Source of the DNA: Goekera deserti
Lineage (GTDB): Bacteria > Actinomycetota > Actinomycetes > Mycobacteriales > Geodermatophilaceae
DNA length: 64,000 nucleotides
Assembly (NCBI RefSeq): GCF_010685995.1
Contig: NZ_JAAGWK010000022.1
Span: forward strand, 62,001 to 126,000
Reading direction: 5' to 3'
In this document: positions 1 to 8,594 of the stretch, one piece after another
Numbering within the stretch: the stretch's first letter is position 1
Layout: every line of letters starts with the position of its first letter
Program-made: the position numbers and the translations under genes
Notes under the pieces: model-generated
Seen by the model: the letters and a program-made list of their open reading frames with translations, nothing else
Database searches by the model: none
Told to the model about the DNA's origin: nothing

Positions 1-68
1 AGGTCCGGCGCGGCGCGCTGGAGGAGCTGATCGGCTTCGACCGCGCCCAGCTCGAGGTGCTCACCTGA
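1..68 (+). CDS. 3' end of an unidentified CDS
   Basis: The window opens inside a reading frame that can be followed from base 3 to the TGA at 66-68 (about 21 codons, ending LEVLT). The tail, with residues RGALEELIGFD, resembles the C-terminal helix of CaiB/BaiF-type CoA transferases, which would suit the CoA-dependent genes that follow. The fragment is too short to name. The next gene starts 46 bases downstream on the same strand. Confidence 0.35.
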   Translation, partial: VRRGALEELIGFDRAQLEVLT

Positions 69-114
69 CCGCCCGCCGACAGTCACCCCGCCGTGCCGCC
101 CCCGAGAGGAACCG

Positions 115-1755
115 ATGACCACCACCCACGAGGTGTTCAACCAGGCCGAGGCGCTGGCCGACTCCGACCCCTCCGCCGACGAGGCCCTGCTGGACGCGCT
201 GCACCGGGAGGGCGCCGGCTGGGCGGAGAAGGACGTGCGCGCCGCCGGTGAGCTGGCCGGCTCCGCGCACACCCTCGAGCTCGCCCGGCTGGCCAACACC
301 CACCACCCGGTGCTGCACACCCACGACCGGGTGGGCCGCCGGGTCGACGAGGTCGAGTTCCACCCGGCCTGGCACGCGCTGATGGCCACCGCCGTCGGTC
401 TCGGCCTGACCGGCGCCGCGTGGCGGGACGAGCGGCCCGGCGCGCACGTCGCCCGGGCGGCGACCGGCTTCGTGTGGGGCCAGGCCGAGGCCGGCCACAT
501 GTGCCCGATCGAGATGACCTACGCCGTCGTCCCGGCGCTGCGGCACGCCCCGGAGCTCGCCGCGGCCTACGAGCCGCTGCTCGCCTCCACCGAGTACGAC
601 CCCACCGCCGCCGCCCCGCTGACCAAGCGCGGGCTGCTCGCCGGGATGTCGATGACCGAGAAGCAGGGCGGCTCGGACGTGCGGGCCAACACCTCGCGCG
701 CGGAGCCGGCCGGCGACGGCAGCTACGCGATCACCGGGCACAAGTGGTTCACCTCCGCACCGACCTGCGACCTGTTCCTGGTGCTCGCGTACGCCCCCGG
801 CGGGCTGTCCTGCTTCCTGCTGCCCCGGGTCCTGCCCGACGGCAGCCGCAACGCCATGCGGCTGATGCGGCTCAAGGACAAGCTCGGCAACCGCTCCAAC
901 GCCTCCTCCGAGCTGGAGTACGAGCGGGCCACCGGCTTCCTGGTGGGGGAGGAGGGCCGCGGCGTGCGCACCATCATCGAGATGGTCAACGGCACCCGGT
1001 TGGACGTCGCCCTGGCCGGTGCGGCCGGGATGCGCGCGGCCCTGCTCGCCGCCGTGCACCAGACCACGCAGCGGCACGCCTTCGGCCGCGCGCTGGTCGA
1101 CCAGCCGGCCATGACCGCGGTGCTGGCGGACATGACGCTGGAGAGCGAGGCCGCCACCCTGCTCACCATGCGGGTCGCCGGTGCCGCCGACCGCGCCGTC
1201 CGCGGCGACGCCACCGAGAGCGCCTTCCGCCGGGTCGCCGTCGCCCTGGCCAAGTACTGGGTGTGCAAGCGGGCGCCGGTGCTGGCGGCCGAGGCGCTGG
1301 AGTGCTTCGGCGGCAACGGCTACATCGAGGACTCGGTCATGCCGCGGCTCTACCGGGAGGCGCCGTTGGGCTCGATCTGGGAGGGCTCGGGGAACGTCGT
1401 CGCCCTGGACGTGCTGCGCGCGCTCAGCCGGGAGCCGGCCACCCTGCCGGCGTTCCTGGCCGAGCTGGACCTCGCCGCCGGCGCCGACCGGCACCTGGAC
1501 GCCGCCCGCACCCGGCTGGCCGAGGAGCTGCACGCCCCCGAGCGGCCCGAGGCGGGCGCCCGGCGCACCGTCGAGCTGATGGCGCTGACCCTGCAGGCCT
1601 CGCTGCTGGTGCGGCACAGCCCGCCGTCGGTCGCCGACGCGTTCTGCGCCTCCCGGCTCGGCGGTGACTGGGGCAGCTCCTTCGGCACGCTGTCGCCGTC
1701 GGTCGACGCCCGGGCGATCGTGGCCCGTGCGACCCCGGTGCTGGTGCCCCGGTGA
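115..1755 (+). CDS. aidB: AidB-type acyl-CoA dehydrogenase family flavoprotein
   Basis: A 546-residue member of the acyl-CoA dehydrogenase superfamily in the AidB branch; E. coli AidB is about 541 residues. AidB hallmarks run the whole length: VFNQ near the N-terminus, REGAGW, RRVDEVEFHPAWH, GMSMTEKQGGSDV, GHKWF, LKDKLGNRSNASSE and LYREAP..SIWEGSGN near residue 425. AidB proteins bind FAD; the E. coli protein is tied to alkylation resistance and binds DNA. The setting here, overlapping a DUF3237 gene and an SDR gene, suggests a catabolic acyl-CoA role instead, but that is inference. The ATG at 115 follows a GAGAGGAACCG ribosome site. Confidence 0.93.
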   Translation: MTTTHEVFNQAEALADSDPSADEALLDALHREGAGWAEKDVRAAGELAGSAHTLELARLANTHHPVLHTHDRVGRRVDEVEFHPAWHALMATAVGLGLTGAAWRDERPGAHVARAATGFVWGQAEAGHMCPIEMTYAVVPALRHAPELAAAYEPLLASTEYDPTAAAPLTKRGLLAGMSMTEKQGGSDVRANTSRAEPAGDGSYAITGHKWFTSAPTCDLFLVLAYAPGGLSCFLLPRVLPDGSRNAMRLMRLKDKLGNRSNASSELEYERATGFLVGEEGRGVRTIIEMVNGTRLDVALAGAAGMRAALLAAVHQTTQRHAFGRALVDQPAMTAVLADMTLESEAATLLTMRVAGAADRAVRGDATESAFRRVAVALAKYWVCKRAPVLAAEALECFGGNGYIEDSVMPRLYREAPLGSIWEGSGNVVALDVLRALSREPATLPAFLAELDLAAGADRHLDAARTRLAEELHAPERPEAGARRTVELMALTLQASLLVRHSPPSVADAFCASRLGGDWGSSFGTLSPSVDARAIVARATPVLVPR

Positions 1756-2222
1756 TCGGCGAGCTGCGCCACGAGCCGCTGTTCCTGATGGAGTTACAGG
1801 TGGGCTACGACCGGGCGCAGCCGATCGGCGCCACCGCCGCCGGGTGGCGCGGGGTCTACCCGGTGGACGGCGGCACCGTCACCGGCGAGCGGGTGAACGG
1901 CACCGTGCAGCCTGGCGGCGCCGACTGGGTGACCCAGCGCAGCGACGGCGTCATGGTGATCGACGTGCGGCTCACGCTGGCCACCGACGACGGCGCGGTG
2001 ATCGGCATGACCTACACCGGCCTGGCCCGCGGGCGCACTCCGGAGCTGACCGAGCGGTTCCGCCGCCGCGAGCTGCTGGGCTACGACGACTTCTACCTGC
2101 GCACCACGCCCCGCTTCGAGACCGGCGACGCGCGCTACGCCTGGCTCAACGGGCTGGTCGCCGTGGCCAACGGCGAGCGCACCGCCACCGGCGGGCGCTA
2201 CCAGGTCTTCGCGATCACGTGA
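1752..2222 (+). CDS. DUF3237 domain protein
   Basis: A 156-residue protein starting at a GTG that overlaps the aidB stop by four bases (GTGA). It matches the small beta-barrel DUF3237 family: LFLMELQVGYDRAQPIGATAAGWRGVYPV at the N-terminus, GGADWVTQRSDGVMVIDVRLTLATDDGAVI in the middle, and a C-terminal YAWLNGLVAVANGER. No catalytic residue is established for this family, which often sits in catabolic operons. Translational coupling to aidB and to the following SDR suggests one transcript. The molecular role is unknown. Confidence 0.85.
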   Translation: MIGELRHEPLFLMELQVGYDRAQPIGATAAGWRGVYPVDGGTVTGERVNGTVQPGGADWVTQRSDGVMVIDVRLTLATDDGAVIGMTYTGLARGRTPELTERFRRRELLGYDDFYLRTTPRFETGDARYAWLNGLVAVANGERTATGGRYQVFAIT

Positions 2223-2980
2223 GCGGGATGCCGCAGCAGGGCCGGGTCGCCCTCGTCACCGGTGGCGCCGGCGGCATCGGTGCCGCCACCGCCCACCGCC
2301 TCGCCCGGGACGGCGCGAGCGTGGCGGTGCTCGACCTGGACGCCGACGGCGCCGCCGCGGTGGCCGGTGACCTGCCGCACGGCGGGCTCGGCCTGCGCTG
2401 CGACATCACCGACCCGGACTCGGTGGCCGCCGCGGTCGGCGCGGTGCTCCAGCGGTACGGCCGGGTGGACGTGCTGGTCAACAACGCCGGCATGCTGCGC
2501 AACGCCGACCTGCTGGACATGCCGGGCGACGTCTGGGCGGCGGTGCTCGCGGCCAACCTGACCGGTCCGTTCACCGTCACCCAGGCCGTCGTGGCGCACA
2601 TGGCCGCCGCCGGCTACGGGCGGATCGTCTTCGTCACCTCGCTCGCCGCGCTGGGCAACCCGGGGCAGGCCAACTACGCCGCCGCCAAGGCCGGGGCCGC
2701 CGGGCTGGCGCGCACCGTGGCGCTGGAGCTGGGAGCCCGCGGCGTCACCAGCAACGTGGTCGCACCCGGGTACGTGCGCACCGCCATGCTGCGCGACGGG
2801 CTGGCGGCGCGGGGCCGGACGGTCACGGAGTTCGAGGCCGGCGCGGCCGGGCAGCTCGCCGTCGGGCGGATCGGCGAGCCCGCGGACATCGCCGCCGCGG
2901 TCGCCTTCTTCGCCCTGCCCGAGGCCGGCTTCGTCACCGGTCAGACCCTGTACGTCACCGGTCACCCCAGCGGCGGGTGA
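2219..2980 (+). CDS. Short-chain dehydrogenase/reductase (FabG-like)
   Basis: A 253-residue classical SDR. It has the nucleotide-binding GGAGGIGAA near residue 16, the NNAG motif, a Ser in VTSLAALG and the catalytic pair Tyr153/Lys157 (YAAAK). It should interconvert an alcohol and a ketone, probably a CoA-linked or cyclic intermediate, with NAD(P). The GTG at 2219 overlaps the previous stop by four bases, which favours it over the ATG at 2228. It is the last gene of the aidB-DUF3237-SDR unit and ends two bases from a convergent SnoaL-like gene. The C-terminal motif TGQTLYVTGHPSGG replaces the usual VDGG. Confidence 0.9.
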   Translation: MSGMPQQGRVALVTGGAGGIGAATAHRLARDGASVAVLDLDADGAAAVAGDLPHGGLGLRCDITDPDSVAAAVGAVLQRYGRVDVLVNNAGMLRNADLLDMPGDVWAAVLAANLTGPFTVTQAVVAHMAAAGYGRIVFVTSLAALGNPGQANYAAAKAGAAGLARTVALELGARGVTSNVVAPGYVRTAMLRDGLAARGRTVTEFEAGAAGQLAVGRIGEPADIAAAVAFFALPEAGFVTGQTLYVTGHPSGG

Positions 2981-2982
2981 CG

Positions 2983-3453
2983 TCAGTCCGGCAGCGGAGC
3001 GCGCTCCAGGCGCTGGAAGCGTCCCGGCAGCTCCTCCGACGCCGTCCGGTTGACCCCGGTCACCCGCAGCGCCCGCCGCCGGATCAGCCAGCCGCCGTCC
3101 GCGCGCACCAGCTCGTCGTCGTAGCGGCCCCACAGGTGCATCCGCTCGCCGCGTCCCGGGGCGTCGTGGAAGGCGTACAGCTGACTGGTCGTGCCGGCGG
3201 TCGCGCCGTCGTAGTGCAGCACCCGGGTGGTCGAGCAGTGGTGGTTCGTGGTGGTCCAGCGGCCGACCCGGTCGCGCACCATGGCGCGCAGCGCCGGCTG
3301 CCCGGTCGCCGTCGCGCCGTGTCCCATGTCCAGCACGGCGTCGGCGGTGAACAGCGCGAGCAGCTGCTCGACCTCGGCCCGGTCGACCAGGTCGCAGTAG
3401 GCGTGCAGGGTCTCGGCGATGAGCAGCCGGTCGGCCAGCTCGGTCAGCTCCAC
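2983..3453 (-). CDS. SnoaL-like / NTF2-fold protein
   Basis: A 156-residue NTF2-fold protein of the SnoaL-like group, made of an N-terminal helix pair (LADRLLIAETLHAYCDLVDR) and a curved sheet ending in GGWLIRRRALRV. Members of this group are small isomerases, dehydratases, hydrolases or ring-hydroxylating oxygenase small subunits, and sequence alone does not separate these. It is divergent from the gcdH-like operon and convergent with the SDR. Three further NTF2-fold genes lie at 8.6, 39.3 and 41.6 kb. Confidence 0.8.
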   Translation of the reverse strand: MELTELADRLLIAETLHAYCDLVDRAEVEQLLALFTADAVLDMGHGATATGQPALRAMVRDRVGRWTTTNHHCSTTRVLHYDGATAGTTSQLYAFHDAPGRGERMHLWGRYDDELVRADGGWLIRRRALRVTGVNRTASEELPGRFQRLERAPLPD

Positions 3454-3617
3454 GGCGTGCTCCCCGGGTCGGTGGTGTGCCTATAGCGGCGTGCGCCAGC
3501 AGGGACGGTGACCGGCACCGCGTGGCCGTCCAGCCGTACTGCCGACGTGGTCACGGGCGCCTCCGGCTGCGGGTCGGGAGCGGGGCTGGTCACCCCGGCC
3601 GCTCTGTGCTCCAATAA

Positions 3618-3632
3618 CCTAACACCGTTCGG
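3618..3632. promoter_or_regulatory. Operator-like inverted repeat, CCTAAC-N3-GTTCGG
   Basis: CCTAAC ACC GTTCGG is an inverted repeat with 6-base arms, a 3-base spacer and one mismatch. It lies 34 bases before the gcdH-like start. Closely matching sites occur at 9242-9256 and 14224-14238 before two other catabolic operons. The size and symmetry suit a TetR-type dimer, but no regulator gene adjoins any of the three sites. Confidence 0.6.
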
Positions 3633-3665
3633 AACCCCGGGCGGCAGACCCGTGGAGGACAGCCC

Positions 3666-4859
3666 GTGGCACCCGGTACCGCCTCGCTCACCCGGCCCCG
3701 CGCGCCGCTGGCGCTGTTCGACCTCGACGGGCTGGTCGCCCCGGAGGAGCTCGCGATCCGGGACACCGTCCGGCGCTTCGTCGACGACCGGGTCGCCCCG
3801 CACGTCGCCGGTTGGTGGGAGGACGGCGTCCTGCCGATCCGCGAGCTGGCCCGCGAGCTCGGCGACCTCGGCGTCCTGGGCATGCACCTGGAGGGCCACG
3901 GCTGTGCCGGGACGACGGCCACCGCCTACGGGCTGGCCTGCCTGGAGCTGGAGGCGGGCGACTCGGGCCTGCGCTCGCTGGTGTCGGTGCAGGGCTCGCT
4001 GGCCATGTACGCGATCCACGCGTTCGGCAGCGACGAGCACCGGGACCGCTGGCTGCCGGCGATGGCCCGCGGCGAGGCGATCGGCTGCTTCGGCCTCACC
4101 GAGCCCGACTTCGGCTCCGACCCGGCCGGCATGCGCACCACCGCCCGCCGCGACGGCACCGACTGGGTGCTCACCGGCACCAAGATGTGGATCACCAACG
4201 GCAGCGTCGCTGACGTCGCCGTCGTCTGGGCGCGCACCGAGGACGGTATCCGCGGCTTCGTCGTCCCGACGGACACCCCGGGCTTCTCCGCCCCGGCGAT
4301 CGCGCACAAGATGTCGCTGCGCGCCTCGGTCACCTCCGAGCTGGTGCTGGACGGCGTCCGGCTGCCCGCGGACGCGGTGCTGCCCGGCGCGGCCGGGCTG
4401 TCCGGCCCGCTGTCCTGCCTGGACGAGGCGCGCTTCGGCATCGTGTTCGGCGCGCTCGGTGCGGCCCGGGACAGCCTGGAGAGCGCGCTTGCCTACAGCC
4501 AGAGCCGGATCATCTTCGACCGGCCGCTGGCCTCCTACCAGCTCACCCAGGCCAAGCTCGCCGACATGACCCTGGAGCTGGGCAAGGGCGTGCTGCTGGC
4601 CCTGCACCTGGCCCGGCTCAAGGACGCCGGCCGGCTGGCCCCCGACCAGGTCAGCCTGGGCAAGCTCAACAGCGTGCGGGAGGCGATCGCCATCGCCCGG
4701 GAGTGCCGCACCGTGCTCGGCGCCGCCGGGATCGTCGCGGAGTACCCGATGATGCGGCACGCGGCGAACCTGGAGTCGGTGCTCACCTACGAGGGCACCT
4801 CCGAGGTGCACCAGCTCGTCATCGGGCGGGCCGTCACCGGCATGGCGGCGTTCCGGTGA
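3666..4859 (+). CDS. Glutaryl-CoA dehydrogenase-like acyl-CoA dehydrogenase
   Basis: A 397-residue acyl-CoA dehydrogenase that follows glutaryl-CoA dehydrogenase closely: SGLRSLVSVQGSLAM, GCFGLTEPDFGSDP, TGTKMWITNGSVADV, KMSLRASVTSELVLDGV, and a C-terminal LTYEGTSEVHQLVIGRA carrying the predicted base Glu376. Glutaryl-CoA dehydrogenases oxidise, and usually decarboxylate, a dicarboxylyl-CoA and pass electrons to ETF. The true substrate may be another acyl-CoA made by this pathway. GTG 3666 has GGAGG seven bases upstream. It is the first gene of a five-gene unit with SDR, P450, ferredoxin and reductase. Confidence 0.88.
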   Translation: MAPGTASLTRPRAPLALFDLDGLVAPEELAIRDTVRRFVDDRVAPHVAGWWEDGVLPIRELARELGDLGVLGMHLEGHGCAGTTATAYGLACLELEAGDSGLRSLVSVQGSLAMYAIHAFGSDEHRDRWLPAMARGEAIGCFGLTEPDFGSDPAGMRTTARRDGTDWVLTGTKMWITNGSVADVAVVWARTEDGIRGFVVPTDTPGFSAPAIAHKMSLRASVTSELVLDGVRLPADAVLPGAAGLSGPLSCLDEARFGIVFGALGAARDSLESALAYSQSRIIFDRPLASYQLTQAKLADMTLELGKGVLLALHLARLKDAGRLAPDQVSLGKLNSVREAIAIARECRTVLGAAGIVAEYPMMRHAANLESVLTYEGTSEVHQLVIGRAVTGMAAFR

Positions 4860-5632
4860 CGGCCGTCGTGGACCCCGCCAGCGCGCCGGCCGGCACCGGG
4901 CGGGTCGCCGGGAAGACCGTGCTGGTCTCCGGCGGCGCGCGCGGCATGGGCGCCGCGCACGCCGCGCGGCTGGTCGCTGAGGGCGCGCGCGTCGTCGTCG
5001 CCGACGTCCTGGGCGAGGAGGGCCGGGCGCTGGCCACCGAGCTGGGGCCGAGTGCCGCCTTCACCCCGCTCGACGTCACCGAGCCCGACAGCTGGGCGGC
5101 GGCGCTCGCGCACACCCAGTCGACGTTCGGCCCGCTCGACGTCCTGGTGAACAACGCCGGTGTCGGCGGCGGCAGCTCGGCGCTGCTGGACATCACCCTC
5201 GCCGACTGGCAGCGCGTCATCGACGTCAACCTGACCGGCACCTTCCTCGGCATGCAGGCGGCGGTGCGCGCGATGGCGGCGTCCGGGGGTGGCTCGATCG
5301 TGAACGTCTCCTCGATCTTCGGGCTGCGCGGCATGCCGGTGATCCACGGCTACGTGGCCGCCAAGTTCGCCTCCCGGGGGCTGGCCAAGTCCGTCGCCCT
5401 GGAGGTCGCGGGCCTCGGCATCCGGGTCAACTCGGTGCACCCCGGGATGATCGTCACCCCGATGACGGCCTCCCGGGCCCGCGACGTGCTCACCATCCCG
5501 CTGGGCCGGCCCGGTGAGTCCGACGAGGTGTCCCAGCTGGTGCTGTTCCTGGCCAGTGACGAGTCGTCCTACTGCACCGGTGCCGAGTTCACCGTCGACG
5601 GCGGCGTGACCGCCGGCGTCCCCCTGGGCTGA
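4856..5632 (+). CDS. Short-chain dehydrogenase (hydroxysteroid-dehydrogenase-like)
   Basis: A 258-residue classical SDR with GGARGMGAAHA as the NAD(P) site, NNAG, Ser in NVSSIFG and the catalytic Tyr166/Lys170 (YVAAK). The overall pattern, including GMGAAHA and IHGYVAAKF, resembles actinobacterial 3-alpha/20-beta-hydroxysteroid dehydrogenases and other cyclic-alcohol dehydrogenases. GTG 4856 overlaps the previous stop by four bases. Beside the P450 it is a good candidate to oxidise the hydroxyl that the P450 installs into a ketone. That order of reactions is inferred from gene context. Confidence 0.88.
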   Translation: MTAVVDPASAPAGTGRVAGKTVLVSGGARGMGAAHAARLVAEGARVVVADVLGEEGRALATELGPSAAFTPLDVTEPDSWAAALAHTQSTFGPLDVLVNNAGVGGGSSALLDITLADWQRVIDVNLTGTFLGMQAAVRAMAASGGGSIVNVSSIFGLRGMPVIHGYVAAKFASRGLAKSVALEVAGLGIRVNSVHPGMIVTPMTASRARDVLTIPLGRPGESDEVSQLVLFLASDESSYCTGAEFTVDGGVTAGVPLG

Positions 5633-5658
5633 CCGCCCCCCTCCCGACTGGAGCCCCC

Positions 5659-6915
5659 GTGTCCGCAGACGTGCACGCCGCACCCACCCTCGACGTCGAC
5701 CGGTGCCTGACCGACCCGCAGTTCTTCGCCGGGATGCAGTTCCACGACCTGTTCCGCCGGCTGCGCGCCGAGGACCCGGTGCACTGGACCGTCGGGGACT
5801 ACGAGCGCCCCTACTGGTCACTGACCCGCTACGACGACTGCGTGGCGCTGATGAGCGACTCGACGCTGTTCAGCAACCTCGCCGGGCCGCACCTGCCTCC
5901 CAAGGGCCGCGACCTCACGCCCGAGGAGCACCGGATGTTCGGCACGAACACCCACATCCTCATGTCCGACCCGCCCGACCACGGTCGCCGCCGGCGGCCG
6001 ATGAACAAGCACTTCTCGGTCCCGGTGGTCACCCGGCTGCGACCGATGTTCAGCGAGATCGTCACCGATCTGCTGGACGCCGCCGAGGCCAAGGGCGACT
6101 TCGACATCGTCGCCGACATCGCCGCACCGCTGCCGGTCAAGGTGATCCTGCGGCTGCTCGGCGTGCAGGAGGAGGACTGGGCCGCGGTGCAGCAGATGGC
6201 GGTCAACGCCCTGCACTCCCAGGACGCCGAGTTCCAGGTGGACGGGCACGACGAGCTGACCGCCGTGGTCACCTACATCGACCAGGTGTACCAGTACGTG
6301 CTCGGGCTGATCCTGGACCGCCGGGCCACCCCGGCCGACGACTACGCCACGATCCTGGCCCAGCTGCGCGACGGCGACGAGCTGTTCACCGAGCGCGAGG
6401 CGGCCTTCATGGCGGTCGGCTTCGTGCTCGGCGGCCTGGAGGGCACCCGCAACGCGGTCTCGGTCGGGCTGATGGAGCTGATGGCGCACCCGGAGCAGGC
6501 CCGCGCCCTGGCCGCCGACCCGGCGCTGACCTCCGGCACGGTGGAGGAGGTGCTCCGCTGGACCACGCCGTCGAAGAACCGGCTGCGGGTCGCCACGGCC
6601 GACACCGAGCTCGGCGGCAAGCAGATCAGGGCCGGTGACTGGGTGGTCGGCTGGATCGCCTCGGCCAACCGCGACGAGGCCGTGTTCGACCGGCCCGACG
6701 ACTTCGACATCACCCGGACGCCGAACAAGCACCTCTCCTTCGGCCACGGCGACCACACCTGCATCGGCCGCGCGATGGCCCGGCTGGAGCTGGAGATCCT
6801 CTTCCCCGCCTTCGTGCAGCGCTTCGGTGACCTGCAGACCCGCGGCGAGCCGGAGTGGCTGGTGAGCGACAACGCCACCGGCCTCAAGCGCTACCCCGTC
6901 CGTGTGGGGGTGTGA
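5659..6915 (+). CDS. Cytochrome P450
   Basis: A 418-residue soluble bacterial P450. The haem-binding loop is SFGHGDHTCIGRAMARLEL with the thiolate ligand at Cys368; the K-helix ExxR is EEVLR. The I-helix reads GGLEGT at residues 258-263, so the usual acid-Thr pair is Glu261-Gly262, with a Thr one place later. It receives electrons from the ferredoxin and reductase encoded directly downstream, a complete class I system as in camphor and cineole catabolism. The likely job is first hydroxylation of an alicyclic or terpenoid-like substrate. GTG 5659 follows GGAG with a short spacer. Confidence 0.95.
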   Translation: MSADVHAAPTLDVDRCLTDPQFFAGMQFHDLFRRLRAEDPVHWTVGDYERPYWSLTRYDDCVALMSDSTLFSNLAGPHLPPKGRDLTPEEHRMFGTNTHILMSDPPDHGRRRRPMNKHFSVPVVTRLRPMFSEIVTDLLDAAEAKGDFDIVADIAAPLPVKVILRLLGVQEEDWAAVQQMAVNALHSQDAEFQVDGHDELTAVVTYIDQVYQYVLGLILDRRATPADDYATILAQLRDGDELFTEREAAFMAVGFVLGGLEGTRNAVSVGLMELMAHPEQARALAADPALTSGTVEEVLRWTTPSKNRLRVATADTELGGKQIRAGDWVVGWIASANRDEAVFDRPDDFDITRTPNKHLSFGHGDHTCIGRAMARLELEILFPAFVQRFGDLQTRGEPEWLVSDNATGLKRYPVRVGV

Positions 6916-6916
6916 G

Positions 6917-7237
6917 GTGCTCCCGGTGACGTTCACCGTCGAGGAGACCGGCCGCGAGCTGGTGCTCGACGCCAGCGGCCACGCCACGCTGATGCAGGTC
7001 GCGGTGGAGGCCGACGTGCCCGGCATCGTCGGCGAGTGCGGTGGGGAGATGACCTGCGGCACCTGCCACGTGCACGTCGAGTCGACGCCCGCCGGGTACA
7101 CCGCCGCACGCAGCCACGACGAGGAGGACATGCTGGAGGTCGTCGACGCCCCGGCCCCCGGCAGCCGGCTGGCCTGCCAGCTGCCGGTGACCCCGGCGGT
7201 CGCCGGCCTGCGCCTGCGGGTCCCCGCCCCGTCATGA
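6917..7237 (+). CDS. 2Fe-2S ferredoxin (adrenodoxin/putidaredoxin type)
   Basis: A ferredoxin of about 106 residues with the adrenodoxin-type cluster motif C-x5-C-x2-C (ECGGEMTCGTCHVHV) and the distant fourth Cys in SRLACQLPV. It shuttles single electrons from the adjacent FAD reductase to the P450. GTG 6917 begins one base after the P450 stop; GTG 6902 inside the P450 gene and GTG 6926 are alternatives. Its end overlaps the reductase start by four bases (ATGA), so the three redox genes are translationally coupled. Confidence 0.9.
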   Translation: MLPVTFTVEETGRELVLDASGHATLMQVAVEADVPGIVGECGGEMTCGTCHVHVESTPAGYTAARSHDEEDMLEVVDAPAPGSRLACQLPVTPAVAGLRLRVPAPS

Positions 7238-8496
7238 GCACCCACCGGGCCGACGTCGTCGTGGTGGGGGCCGGGCACGCGGGGGTGCAGCTGGCCGTCG
7301 CGCTGGCCACGTCGGCTGGACCGCGCGGGGTGCTGCTGCTCGGGGCCGAGTCGGGGTTGCCCTACGAGCGGCCGCCGCTGACCAAGAAGCTGCTGGTCGG
7401 CAGCGACCAGCCGGTGCCGGTGCCGCTCCGGTCGGCCGCCTACTGGGATCGCTCGCCGGTGACGCTGCGCACCGGTACCCGGGTGGTCTCCGTCGACCCG
7501 GACGCCCGCACGGTCGGCACCGACGCCGGGGAGACGATCGGCTACCGAGACCTCGTGTGGGCCACCGGTGGCCGTGCCGCGCGGTGCGGACTGCCAGGGG
7601 AGGACCTGCGCGGCGTGCACAGCATCCGCGACCTGGCCGACCTCACCGCGCTGCGCAGGCAGCTCGCCGGGGGTGCCGCGGCCCGCGCGGTGGTCGTCGG
7701 CGGCGGCTACGTGGGGCTGGAGGTCGCGGCCGGGCTGCGGCAGCTGGGTCTGGCGGTCACCCTCGTCGAGGTCGCCCCGCGGCTGCTGGCCCGGGTCACC
7801 GGCACGGTCGTCTCGGCAGCGTTCACGGCCCTGCACCGCCGGCGCGGGGTCGACGTCCGGCTCGGCACCGCGGTGACCCGGCTGCGGGCCGACGGCGACC
7901 GGGTGGCGGGCGTGGTGCTGGCCGACGGCACCGAGCTCGCAGCCGACGTCGTCGTGGTCGGTGTCGGGATGCGGCCGGAGGTCGACGCCCTGCTGGCCGC
8001 CGGGGCGCGGGGGGACACCGGCGGCGTGGACGTCGACGAGCAGTGCCGCACGTCGCTGCCCGGCGTGCTGGCGGTCGGTGACTGCGCGCGGCAGGCGAAC
8101 CCGTGGTCGGCGACGGGTGCGGCGATGCGGGTCGAGTCCGTGCACAACGCCGGCCTGCACGCGGCTGCCGCGGCCCGGGCGCTCACCGGCCGGCTGCCCG
8201 CCGGTCCGGTGCCGCCGCGGTTCTGGTCGACGCAGTACGGCGTCGAGCTGCGCACGGTGGGGCTGTCCGCCGGGGACGACGAGCAGGTGCTGCGCGGTGA
8301 CCCGGCCACCGGGTCGTTCAGCGTCGCCTACCTGCGCGGTGGACGGCTGGCCGCACTGGACACCGTCGACCGACCGCGCGACTTCGCCCGCGGCCAGGCC
8401 CTCGTCGCCGCCGCCTGGCAGCCCACCCGGGCGGAGCTGATCGACCCGGACACCGACCTGCCCCGCCTCCAGCCGGCCGGCACGTCGGTCACCTGA
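7234..8496 (+). CDS. NAD(P)H:ferredoxin reductase (FAD, putidaredoxin-reductase-like)
   Basis: A 420-residue FAD/NAD(P) oxidoreductase. It has an N-terminal FAD dinucleotide fold (VVVVGAGHAGVQLA), the PYERPPLTKK signature of oxygenase-coupled ferredoxin reductases, a central NAD(P) fold (VVVGGGYVGLEVAAGL), the FAD-binding motif GVLAVGDCA and a C-terminal reductase domain. It completes the P450 electron chain. It is the only such reductase in the window, although four Rieske oxygenases further on also need reductants. ATG 7234 overlaps the ferredoxin stop. The gene ends before a strong hairpin at 8552-8594. Confidence 0.92.
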   Translation: MSTHRADVVVVGAGHAGVQLAVALATSAGPRGVLLLGAESGLPYERPPLTKKLLVGSDQPVPVPLRSAAYWDRSPVTLRTGTRVVSVDPDARTVGTDAGETIGYRDLVWATGGRAARCGLPGEDLRGVHSIRDLADLTALRRQLAGGAAARAVVVGGGYVGLEVAAGLRQLGLAVTLVEVAPRLLARVTGTVVSAAFTALHRRRGVDVRLGTAVTRLRADGDRVAGVVLADGTELAADVVVVGVGMRPEVDALLAAGARGDTGGVDVDEQCRTSLPGVLAVGDCARQANPWSATGAAMRVESVHNAGLHAAAAARALTGRLPAGPVPPRFWSTQYGVELRTVGLSAGDDEQVLRGDPATGSFSVAYLRGGRLAALDTVDRPRDFARGQALVAAAWQPTRAELIDPDTDLPRLQPAGTSVT

Positions 8497-8551
8497 CGCC
8501 ACCTCAGGCCATCTCGGGAGTGCCTGCCCCGAGGGCGACTCCGACCTGCAG

Positions 8552-8594
8552 ACAGTTGTGCTCTGCTCGGCCTGGGCGAGCAGAGCACAACTGT
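8552..8594. terminator. Bidirectional hairpin terminator, 18-bp perfect stem
   Basis: ACAGTTGTGCTCTGCTCG (8552-8569) pairs perfectly with 8577-8594 around a 7-base loop. An outer pair, GCCTGCCC at 8522-8529 with GGGCAGGC at 8598-8605, could extend it. It lies between the convergent ferredoxin reductase and SnoaL-like genes, which fits a shared terminator. There is no T tract, as is common in high-GC actinobacteria. Confidence 0.75.

Noticed and set aside
61-1617. 518-residue minus-strand frame opposite aidB
   Set aside because: It mirrors the high-GC third-position bias of the real gene, with Gly/Arg/Val-rich low complexity and no domain. Similar antisense frames across the window were dropped for the same reason.
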